Assembly: GCA_030531285.1 (NCBI GenBank)
Contig: JAUNNW010000015.1
Coordinates: forward strand, 1 to 8,510
Direction of reading: 5' to 3'
DNA length: 8,510 nt
Origin: Synergistaceae bacterium
Lineage (GTDB): Bacteria > Synergistota > Synergistia > Synergistales > Synergistaceae
The position numbers and the translations under genes were made by a program. Under the pieces are notes generated by a model, which was given only the letters and a program-made list of their open reading frames with translations, searched no databases and was not told the DNA's origin. This document shows, piece by piece, positions 1 through 5,309 of the stretch; position 1 is the stretch's first letter; each line of letters opens with the position of its first letter.

Positions 1-1317
1 AACGTATGTCACGTACCAGCGGACGCATACAGGGAATTTAATGCCTTTGCCTGTGTTGACTTCTTTTATGAAATTATCCCAGCCCCAGCCGTTTTTTCTC
101 GTGCAGAAGAAAAGATAGAACAGCGAGCCTATAGGCAGCAGATTGTTGCTGACAATGAAATCTTCAAGGTCAAGCACGCAGCTTTCTTTGCCGAACGGCT
201 GAAAGGCCGACCAGAGATTGAAACCAAGGCAGCAGGGCAGAGAGAGCAGAGCCACTGTCACTCCTGTCGCAAGCGCCGCTTTTTGTCTGCTCCATCCGCG
301 TGTGTCTATCGCGTTTGCAAGTATTGTTTCAAACACGGCAATTACCGTTGACATGGCGGCGAAGCTCATAAGCAGGAAGAAAAGCGCGCTCCAGAATCTC
401 CCGCCTGCCATGTGGTTGAACATTACGGGAAGTGATACAAAAATTAAGCCCGGGCCTGCCCCCGCGTCCACTCCGTAGGCAAAGCAGGAGGGGAAAATTA
501 TGAATCCTGCCATGAGAGCGACAAAGGTGTCAAGCGCGATGACACAGGCGGCTTCTCCCATAAGCGAACGTTCTTTGTCAATGTAGCTGCCGAAAATGGC
601 AAGCGAGCCTATTCCGAGACTGAGCGTAAAGAACGCCTGTCCGAGAGCCGCGTATATGCTTGTCCACAACCCATGTTCCAACAGCTTTCCAAAGTCAGGC
701 TTCATGTAAAATTCAAGTCCTTTCATCGCACCGTCAAGCGTGACAGAACGCAGGGCAAGCGCAATAACAAGGACAAGAAGCGCTGCCATCATTGCTTTGG
801 TGATTTTTTCAACACCTTTTTGCAGTCCGGCAAAGCATATTGCCGTACCAAGCAAAACCGCAAGCAGCATCCAAAATATCAAAGACGAGGGCGAAGAAAG
901 CATCGCTCCAAAGGTCTGTCCTATTTCGTCAGGCGTCAGAACGCAAAGTCTTCCGCTGAGACTGTACCAGAAATAGGCAAGCATCCAGCCGGTTACGGTT
1001 GTGTAGAACATCATAAGCACGATGTTGCCAACTAAGCCCATAATCCCGTTGAGATGCCATTTTGTGCCTTGCGGCTCCAGCCGTTTGAAGGAGTTTATGC
1101 TGCTCTGCCGCGAGGCTCTGCCGACTGAAAATTCCATAGCCATAATCGGCAGCCCGAGAATCGCAAGAAACAAAATATATACAAGCACAAACGCCGCGCC
1201 TCCGTACTGCCCCGTTATGAACGGAAAACGCCATACGTTGCCAAGCCCTATGGCGCAACCGGCGGACAGGAATATAAAGCCAAGTCTGCTGCCAAGTTTT
1301 TCTCTTTGTTTTTCCAT
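1..1317 (-). CDS. Sodium:neurotransmitter symporter (NSS/SNF) family transporter, C-terminus cut by window edge
   Basis: This is an inner-membrane secondary transporter that family members use to import amino acids or related amines with Na+. All 439 codons from the ATG at 1317 to base 1 are open. The N-terminus carries the family signature AIGLGNVWRFPF (about residues 22-33), where unwound helix TM1 binds Na+ and substrate in LeuT-type proteins. Many hydrophobic helices follow, and a late segment IVSNNLLPIG is typical of the family. The last visible residues (RWYVTYV) look like the start of the final helix, so I estimate only about 15-40 residues are missing. That size fits bacterial 11-12-helix members. 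A GGAGG ribosome site lies 9 nt before the ATG. The gene sits 58 nt downstream of proS in the same direction. Substrate cannot be read from sequence; family assignment is firm. Confidence 0.93.
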   Translation of the reverse strand, partial: MEKQREKLGSRLGFIFLSAGCAIGLGNVWRFPFITGQYGGAAFVLVYILFLAILGLPIMAMEFSVGRASRQSSINSFKRLEPQGTKWHLNGIMGLVGNIVLMMFYTTVTGWMLAYFWYSLSGRLCVLTPDEIGQTFGAMLSSPSSLIFWMLLAVLLGTAICFAGLQKGVEKITKAMMAALLVLVIALALRSVTLDGAMKGLEFYMKPDFGKLLEHGLWTSIYAALGQAFFTLSLGIGSLAIFGSYIDKERSLMGEAACVIALDTFVALMAGFIIFPSCFAYGVDAGAGPGLIFVSLPVMFNHMAGGRFWSALFFLLMSFAAMSTVIAVFETILANAIDTRGWSRQKAALATGVTVALLSLPCCLGFNLWSAFQPFGKESCVLDLEDFIVSNNLLPIGSLFYLFFCTRKNGWGWDNFIKEVNTGKGIKFPVCVRWYVTYV

Positions 1318-1342
1318 AAAACACTGCCTCCGATAATATTAC

Positions 1343-1354
1343 ATTGCATGCAAT
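1343..1354. promoter_or_regulatory. 12-bp perfect palindrome in the proS-transporter gap, possible operator
   Basis: ATTGCATGCAAT is a perfect 12-base inverted repeat with no loop, inside the 58-nt AT-rich gap between the proS stop and the transporter start. It lies 26 bases upstream of the transporter ATG and just upstream of its GGAGG ribosome site. Position and symmetry would suit an operator or a weak processing stem. There is no T-run after it, so it is not an intrinsic terminator. A TTGAAA hexamer lies upstream on the minus strand but its spacing to any -10-like element is poor, so a separate transporter promoter is not demonstrated. The palindrome could be chance in AT-rich DNA. Confidence 0.25.
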
Positions 1355-1375
1355 TTTATATTTTCAACAATCAGT

Positions 1376-2818
1376 TTAATACGCTTTTGCAAAGACGCAA
1401 AGTCTTGCGCCTTCTTTGCCCGTATAGAAACATTTTCCCGTTTCTTTCAAACGGTCGAGCGGATAGCAGCGCGGTGTTGCTCCCGTAGCTTCTTTTATCG
1501 CTTTTTCGTCTTCAGGAGTTCCGTCAAAATATGCCTCAACGAAGCCGCCTTTTTTATCGATTATTTCTTTGAATTCCTCAAAATCCGCGGCTTTGTATGT
1601 ATGTTCTGTTCTGAACTGTTCAGCTTTTTTCAGCATATCGTTCTGTATTGTTTCAAGCAGCTGCGGGATTTTTTCAGCGGCATCCTGCCAGGCTATGCCA
1701 AGTTTTTCGCCTGTGTCGCGGCGCACAACGCGAAGCGTACGTGATTCAAATTCCCTTTCACCGAGTTCCAGTCTGAGAGGAACGCCTTTTTGCAGATGAT
1801 AGAAGAATCTGTCGCCCGGACGCATGTGGAAGTTTTCGTCTATTTTAACGTACAGTCCGCCGAGAGCTTTGTTGAGTGCGTCTTTAATTTCCTGAGCCTT
1901 CGGCATAATCGTATTCTTAATTTTCTCTTCATCAGTGCAGATCGGCATAATAACAGCCTTAACACCGGCAACATGCGGCGGAAGCACAAGTCCGTCGTTG
2001 TCCGAATGTGTCATTATAAGCGCGCCGATAAGACGCGTTGAAACACCCCAGCTTGTCGTGTAGGCGTATGTCATTTCGCCGTTCTGATCCTGAAACTGTA
2101 TGTCAAAGGCTTTCGCGAAATTTTGTCCGAGATAGTGGCTTGTTCCCGCCTGCACGGCTTTGGTATCGCTCATCATCGCTTCGCAGGTATAGGTGTTGTC
2201 TGCACCAGGGAAACGTTCGCCGGCAGTTTTAACGCCGGCAACAACAGGAAGCGCCAAATCTTCGCGCATTATGCGTTCATAAACGCCGAGCATGCGCTCA
2301 GTTTCTTCAACCGCTTCTTCTTTCGTTGCATGAGCCGTGTGGCCTTCCTGCCAAAGAAATTCCGATGTGCGGAGGAAAAGGCGCGGACGTTTTTCCCAGC
2401 GGACAACGTTGCACCACTGGTTTATAAGCAGCGGCAGATCGCGCCAGGACTGTATCCATTTGCTGTACATATATCCGATAACCGTTTCGGAGGTAGGACG
2501 CACGATAAGAGGTTCTTCAAGCTCTTCGCCGCCGGCATGAGTTACAACCGCACATTCCGGGGCGAAGCCTTCAACGTGCTCAGCTTCTTTTGTGAGAAAG
2601 GACTGGGGTATGAACATCGGAAACTGCGCGTTGACGTGTCCCGTTTCCTTAAATGCCTTGTCAAAATGCTGCTGTATATTCTCCCATATTGAGTAGCCCG
2701 TAGGGCGCACAACCATGCAGCCGCGCACGGGAGCATAGTCAGCGAGCTCCGCCGCTTTTATTACGTCAAGATACCATTGAGAAAAATCTTTTTCCTTGGG
2801 TGTTATGTTCTTCGCCAT
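1376..2818 (-). CDS. proS: Prolyl-tRNA synthetase, short type 3 (archaeal/eukaryotic-like) form
   Basis: This cytoplasmic class II aminoacyl-tRNA synthetase charges tRNA-Pro with proline using ATP. The predicted 480-residue protein is the length of the type 3 family, not the longer (~570 aa) bacterial type, and has no inserted editing domain. Visible elements are RPTSE at about 107-111, motif 2 starting RWEKRP near 140 with the downstream QEGHTAH, and motif 3 (GVSTRLIGALIM) near 258-269. An anticodon-binding domain covers roughly 285-395. The C-terminal domain ends in the family-typical tyrosine (FAKAY). That domain keeps three cysteines (PRCYPL, GKCFYTG, RLCVFAKAY) but lacks a cysteine pair where many relatives bind zinc. 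The ATG at 2818 is chosen over an in-frame TTG at 2833 because the TTG overlaps the GGAGGAG ribosome site. Confidence 0.97.
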   Translation of the reverse strand: MAKNITPKEKDFSQWYLDVIKAAELADYAPVRGCMVVRPTGYSIWENIQQHFDKAFKETGHVNAQFPMFIPQSFLTKEAEHVEGFAPECAVVTHAGGEELEEPLIVRPTSETVIGYMYSKWIQSWRDLPLLINQWCNVVRWEKRPRLFLRTSEFLWQEGHTAHATKEEAVEETERMLGVYERIMREDLALPVVAGVKTAGERFPGADNTYTCEAMMSDTKAVQAGTSHYLGQNFAKAFDIQFQDQNGEMTYAYTTSWGVSTRLIGALIMTHSDNDGLVLPPHVAGVKAVIMPICTDEEKIKNTIMPKAQEIKDALNKALGGLYVKIDENFHMRPGDRFFYHLQKGVPLRLELGEREFESRTLRVVRRDTGEKLGIAWQDAAEKIPQLLETIQNDMLKKAEQFRTEHTYKAADFEEFKEIIDKKGGFVEAYFDGTPEDEKAIKEATGATPRCYPLDRLKETGKCFYTGKEGARLCVFAKAY

Positions 2819-2824
2819 TAGAAA

Positions 2825-2831
2825 CTCCTCC
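2825..2831 (-). promoter_or_regulatory. Ribosome binding site of proS
   Basis: GGAGGAG on the minus strand, 6 nt before the ATG at 2818. It decides the start. The alternative upstream TTG codon at 2833 would place this Shine-Dalgarno inside the coding sequence and add five residues (MEEFL) absent from the family. Confidence 0.85.
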
Positions 2832-2848
2832 AATCAGGTACGCAAGAT

Positions 2849-2857
2849 ATTTTAACA
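2849..2857 (-). promoter_or_regulatory. Probable extended -10 promoter element of proS
   Basis: On the minus strand the bases read TGTTAAAAT, an extended -10 (TGn followed by TAAAAT, five of six matches to TATAAT). It lies about 30 nt upstream of the proS ATG. No good -35 hexamer is seen at the expected distance, where the degenerate heptad repeats begin, so the TGn extension would have to compensate. Inferred from sequence only. Confidence 0.45.
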
Positions 2858-2869
2858 CATAATTCAGCG

Positions 2870-2904
2870 CTTCGCACCTTGCACTTCTGATCTCACACTT
2901 CGCG
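2870..2904. repeat. Cluster of five degenerate 7-base repeats
   Basis: Five consecutive heptads in register, plus-strand consensus CTTCGCA (looser form CYYYGCA; TGCGAAG on the minus strand). Units start at 2870, 2877, 2884, 2891 and 2898. The first matches the consensus exactly, the fifth differs only at its last base, and the middle three are diverged. The array sits directly upstream of the proS promoter and reads as non-coding. Function unknown: it may be a low-complexity relic, part of a dispersed intergenic repeat, or a regulatory array. Confidence 0.5.
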
Positions 2905-2991
2905 TCGGCGTTTCGCGCCGCTGTATTCTCCCTACGGTTATCCGGCTGTTGTCTGTCAGCTGACGCCTTAAAAACCTTTTTTTGTTTTGCT
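2905..2991. other. Unexplained core of the proS / TrpR-like intergenic region
   Basis: No gene is supported in this 87-base stretch between two heptad-repeat clusters. It contains a small hairpin (CGGCG 2906-2910, loop TTTCG, CGCCG 2916-2920), a perfect 10-base palindrome GTCAGCTGAC at 2955-2964, and a poly-T run near 2978-2984. The T-run is not preceded by a usable GC stem, so I do not call a terminator. No T-box or other riboswitch core is recognisable on either strand. The arrangement (repeat cluster, structured core, repeat cluster) could represent a small dispersed intergenic element. Confidence 0.35.
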
Positions 2992-3005
2992 CTCTGCACT
3001 CTGCA
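2992..3005. repeat. Tandem pair of 7-base repeats CTCTGCA
   Basis: Two perfect adjacent copies of CTCTGCA (2992-2998 and 2999-3005) followed by a partial CTT. They fit the same CYYYGCA pattern, in the same orientation, as the five-unit cluster at 2870-2904. The phase between the two clusters is not a multiple of seven. They lie about 35 bases upstream of the -35 element of the TrpR-like gene. Confidence 0.55.
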
Positions 3006-3040
3006 CTTATTGTCGGTTACTTTAACGTATTATCATGTGA

Positions 3041-3068
3041 TTGACTTTTGCAAAAAATATTTTATGAT
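3041..3068 (+). promoter_or_regulatory. Sigma-70-type promoter of the TrpR-like gene
   Basis: TTGACT (3041-3046, five of six to consensus) and TATGAT (3063-3068, five of six) are separated by 16 bp. Transcription would begin near 3075, giving a leader of about 25 nt before the ATG at 3100. This is the best promoter in the window. The short leader leaves no room for a riboswitch or attenuator. Confidence 0.75.
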
Positions 3069-3085
3069 ATATACAGGATTAAATC

Positions 3086-3092
3086 GGAGGTG
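3086..3092 (+). promoter_or_regulatory. Ribosome binding site of the TrpR-like gene
   Basis: GGAGGTG, 7 nt before the ATG at 3100. It fixes this start over an upstream in-frame ATG at 3010, which lies before the promoter and would add about 30 residues unlike the family. Confidence 0.85.
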
Positions 3093-3099
3093 TCCTGTT

Positions 3100-3393
3100 A
3101 TGGCAGCCAACTGGAAAAATGAGTTCACAGATCAGCTTTGCGACTGCATAGCGGCTATAGAAACACGCGAAGAAGCATACAGATTTCTTGAGGACGTGGC
3201 AACCTATGCAGAAATAGAGGCTTTTGCCCAGAGACTGCAGGTAGCAAGTCTGCTTCTCAAAAAGATGTCATATCCTAAAATAGTCCAGCAGACAGGGGTA
3301 AGCACCGCAACGATCAGCCGCGTTAAAAAGTTTGTTGAGTACGGTACCGACGGCTATCAGGACGTTTTGAAAAAACTCGCGGACAAGAAATAA
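3100..3393 (+). CDS. TrpR-like DNA-binding protein, YerC/YecD family
   Basis: A 97-residue cytoplasmic protein with the all-helical TrpR fold of the YerC/YecD family. The stretch AEIEAFAQRLQVASLLLKK (about 38-56) is the conserved dimer core. A helix-turn-helix follows at about 57-80 (YPKIVQQTGVSTATISRVKK), with STATISRV as the recognition helix. The GTDGY segment and short C-terminal helix are also typical. Relatives are annotated as Trp repressor-related proteins, but no tryptophan genes are adjacent and the ligand and targets of the family are not established. The gene stands alone: divergent from proS and convergent with the long minus-strand operon, with its own promoter and terminator. 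It could control itself, proS or distant genes. Family assignment is firm; function is open. Confidence 0.9.
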   Translation: MAANWKNEFTDQLCDCIAAIETREEAYRFLEDVATYAEIEAFAQRLQVASLLLKKMSYPKIVQQTGVSTATISRVKKFVEYGTDGYQDVLKKLADKK

Positions 3394-3399
3394 AAAATC

Positions 3400-3423
3400 A
3401 ACGGCGCTGTGCGCCGTTTTTTT
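3400..3423. terminator. Bidirectional intrinsic terminator between convergent genes
   Basis: The stem ACGGCGC (3401-3407) pairs with GCGCCGT (3411-3417) across a 3-base TGT loop, extended by one A-T pair (3400/3418). On the plus strand T residues continue to 3423. On the minus strand the hairpin is followed by TTGATTTTTTA. It starts 6 nt after the TrpR-like stop, and its far T-run overlaps the stop codon of the YqgF-like gene, so one structure ends both transcripts. Confidence 0.88.
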
Positions 3424-3853
3424 ATTCTGCCAGACTTTTCAGTATAATTGCCCATGCGGCAAGGTCATCAATATCGCGCGGCGGAGTCCGCAGCGAGGTC
3501 GGGAACAGTTTCAGCAAGCCCTTGGGCGGGTGCAGTTTCCAGTACAATTTTCTGCCTTCAAGCGTTGTGCCGTATTCGTCAACAATCCGCACGGGGATTT
3601 TGTCTTTCAGCATTTTTTCAAGTTCTTTATGCGTTGTTCCGCTTCCGAGCAGGATTTCGTTCACTTCAATTTTCTCGGGCAGTCTGCCTTCACGGCACCA
3701 TTTTTCAAGCGGCACAGAATTTCCCGTTTCAAGCGCGCGTACAAGTTCAGCGTAATTTTCCACAGGAACAACGGCAGAAAAAATCAAACTTCCGTCGTCT
3801 TCCGTCAGTGCTAAGCCTGTCTTGAATTTTCCCGGGTCAGCTGCGCATTTCAT
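3422..3853 (-). CDS. YqgF/RuvX-like nuclease of the RNase H fold, divergent form
   Basis: This predicted 143-residue cytoplasmic protein belongs to the YqgF/RuvX superfamily, whose members process the 5' end of 16S rRNA and were proposed as Holliday junction resolvases. Three acidic motifs are visible: DPGKFKTGLAL from residue 6 (first catalytic Asp), VDEYGTT at about 91-97, and RDIDDLAAWAIL at about 126-137. The central strand reads VNEILLGSGT rather than the classical GLP-containing motif. A Pro-rich linker (HPPKGLLKLFPTS) precedes the last motif, so this is a divergent subfamily, not textbook RuvX. The ATG at 3853 overlaps the upstream stop as ATGA and has AAGGA 8 nt before it, implying translational coupling. 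A start at 3904 would add 17 family-foreign residues inside the acyltransferase gene. It is the last gene of the operon. Confidence 0.8.
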   Translation of the reverse strand: MKCAADPGKFKTGLALTEDDGSLIFSAVVPVENYAELVRALETGNSVPLEKWCREGRLPEKIEVNEILLGSGTTHKELEKMLKDKIPVRIVDEYGTTLEGRKLYWKLHPPKGLLKLFPTSLRTPPRDIDDLAAWAIILKSLAE

Positions 3854-4737
3854 TTTGTCTGTCCTTCTTCGACCGATTCCCAGCGCGGATAGAGCCACAT
3901 CCACTGTTCGGGATATTTTCTTATCCAGTCTGAGATGACTTCGTTGCAGCGGTCCATGCTTTTCTGCACGTCTTCGCCGAAACGTTTTCCGTCTTCGCCT
4001 TCAAATGCCGGCAGCAGATAAAAGTCGTAAATCCCGTCTTCTGCTTTAACACAGAAACCGGCAACAACTTTACAGTCAAATTTGTCAGCCAGTTTGGCAA
4101 CCCCTGCCGGTGTGCTTGCCGGAATGCCGAGAAACGGCGACAGTATTCCTTTGTCTCTTGCGTCCTGGTCTATAGGCACCGCAATCAGTTCGCCTCTGCG
4201 GAGAAGCTGCATCATTTTTTTCAGGTCTGAATTTTTGTAAAGGACTTTTACTTTGCTGGCAACGCGAATTTCTTCAATGAGAGCCGTAATTCTTTCGTCC
4301 CGTTGTTCTGCGACAAGCCCGTTAATAGGATAGCCGTGTTTAGCAAACAGTGACGCGGCATATTCCCAGTTGCCCAAGTGCGCGGTTATAAACATTACGC
4401 CTTTGCCGCAGGCAAGTGCGTCGTCAAGGTTTTTTTCGCCGTGGACGCGCACAAGCCCGTCAAGTTTGCCAAGCATTATGGGCTGCCGCATAAATTCAAC
4501 GGCTGCCGTGCCGAAATGCCTGTAGGACGCCTTGACAATTCTCGCGGCTTCTTCCGCACTGACACCCAGAGCTTTTGCGCAGCGTTTTTCGGCTGCCGCG
4601 ACGCGTTTTTTTGAAAAGAATGCCACAAGCAGACCAATCCTGCCGCCAAGGGCACATGCCTGTTTGTGCGGCAGAGCGTAAATAATTTTTTTAACGACTT
4701 TAATAGCGCCCCATATCAAGGGTTGTTTTCGTGCCAT
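3850..4737 (-). CDS. LpxL/HtrB-like lysophospholipid (lipid A) acyltransferase
   Basis: A 295-residue enzyme of the bacterial lipid A biosynthesis acyltransferase family, which transfers a fatty acyl chain from acyl carrier protein to a lipid A precursor at the cytoplasmic face of the inner membrane. The catalytic HX4E motif is HLGNWE, with His120 and Glu125. Further family blocks are IDQDARDKG near 189-197, PFLGIPASTPAG near 201-212, and PEQWMWLYPRW near 276-286. The N-terminus is basic with an amphipathic or weakly hydrophobic helix suited to membrane association. The start lies 2 nt after the fumarase beta stop, with AGAGG 5 nt upstream. Its stop overlaps the next start by 4 nt. The gene implies a lipid A-bearing outer membrane. 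Which acyl position or chain it handles cannot be read from sequence; LpxL, LpxM or another related acyltransferase remains possible. Confidence 0.88.
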   Translation of the reverse strand: MARKQPLIWGAIKVVKKIIYALPHKQACALGGRIGLLVAFFSKKRVAAAEKRCAKALGVSAEEAARIVKASYRHFGTAAVEFMRQPIMLGKLDGLVRVHGEKNLDDALACGKGVMFITAHLGNWEYAASLFAKHGYPINGLVAEQRDERITALIEEIRVASKVKVLYKNSDLKKMMQLLRRGELIAVPIDQDARDKGILSPFLGIPASTPAGVAKLADKFDCKVVAGFCVKAEDGIYDFYLLPAFEGEDGKRFGEDVQKSMDRCNEVISDWIRKYPEQWMWLYPRWESVEEGQTK

Positions 4738-4739
4738 TG

Positions 4740-5309
4740 TTACCTCTCTGTTTCAGCGATTAACATTTTTGCCGCCGCCTGACCTGTTTCGTACAGGCTG
4801 TTTCCTTCACAGTCTATAACCACAACAAGCGGCATCTGCTTAATTTTAAGTCTTAATACAGCTTCGGGTCCCAGTTCAGGCCACGCAATCGTTTCCGCTT
4901 CCGCCACGGAACTTTGAAGCAGAACGGCTGCCCCTCCCGCTGCTCCGAGATAAACTGCTTTGCGTTTTCTCATGGCTTCAACAACTTCGGCAGAACGTTT
5001 GCCTTTGCCGATCATAACACGCAGACCGCGTTCAAGAAGAAACGGCGTGTAACTGTCCATTCTTCCGGCTGTAGTGGGTCCTATTACTCCGATTATTTCC
5101 CCGGGCTTTACAGGCGCAGGACCTGCATAATATACTGCCGCTTCCGCTATTTCAAAGGGAGGTTTTTCGCCGTTTTTTATTGCCGCAACAATGCGTTCGT
5201 GTGCAGCGTCCCTTGCAACGTAAATTTCTCCCGTAAGCAAAATTTTGTCTCCGGCATGCAGCGCGGAAACAGCGGTATCGTCAAGAGGCAGAAATATTTC
5301 CTTAACCAT
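4740..5309 (-). CDS. Class I fumarate hydratase (or related hydro-lyase), beta subunit
   Basis: A 189-residue cytoplasmic subunit equivalent to the C-terminal domain of one-chain class I fumarases and to L(+)-tartrate dehydratase beta. With the alpha subunit it forms the Fe-S hydro-lyase that interconverts malate and fumarate. Family motifs in order are TGEIYVARDAAHER (about 26-39), YYAGPAPVKPG (60-70), GPTTAGRMD (77-85), IGKGK (100-104), AAGGAA (123-128) and a closing VVVIDCEGNSLYE (162-174). Length is normal. A strong GGAGGTG (5317-5323) lies 7 nt before the ATG, inside the end of the alpha gene, and the two genes overlap by 8 nt in different frames, so translation is probably coupled. Tartrate dehydratase cannot be excluded from sequence, but the neighbouring propionate-pathway genes favour fumarase. 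Confidence 0.92.
   Translation of the reverse strand: MVKEIFLPLDDTAVSALHAGDKILLTGEIYVARDAAHERIVAAIKNGEKPPFEIAEAAVYYAGPAPVKPGEIIGVIGPTTAGRMDSYTPFLLERGLRVMIGKGKRSAEVVEAMRKRKAVYLGAAGGAAVLLQSSVAEAETIAWPELGPEAVLRLKIKQMPLVVVIDCEGNSLYETGQAAAKMLIAETER

Noticed and set aside
929..1324. 131-codon minus-strand open frame at the start of the transporter gene
   Set aside because: It overlaps the real transporter frame (ATG at 1317) in another phase and is rich in Arg, Trp and His without membrane helices; the other frame carries the GNVWRFPF signature.
2123..2692. 189-codon plus-strand open frame opposite proS
   Set aside because: It lies wholly antisense to conserved ProRS motifs and its translation resembles no family; chance open frame.
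2960..2990. Intrinsic terminator at the poly-T run on the plus strand
   Set aside because: The preceding GTCAGCTGAC palindrome has no loop and lies 13 nt or more before the T-run, and no gene ends here that would need it.
2766..2999. 77-codon minus-strand open frame across the proS upstream region
   Set aside because: It runs through the heptad repeats and the proS ribosome site and overlaps the proS start in another frame; the protein has no recognisable features.
2819..3009. T-box leader or riboswitch upstream of proS
   Set aside because: No T-box core sequence, specifier stem or terminator/antiterminator pair can be seen on the minus strand, and the probable proS promoter lies only about 30 nt before the start.
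3854..3904. Upstream start adding 17 residues to the YqgF-like protein
   Set aside because: The extension lies inside the acyltransferase gene and lacks family similarity. The ATG at 3853 has AAGGA 8 nt upstream and starts directly at the conserved DPG strand.
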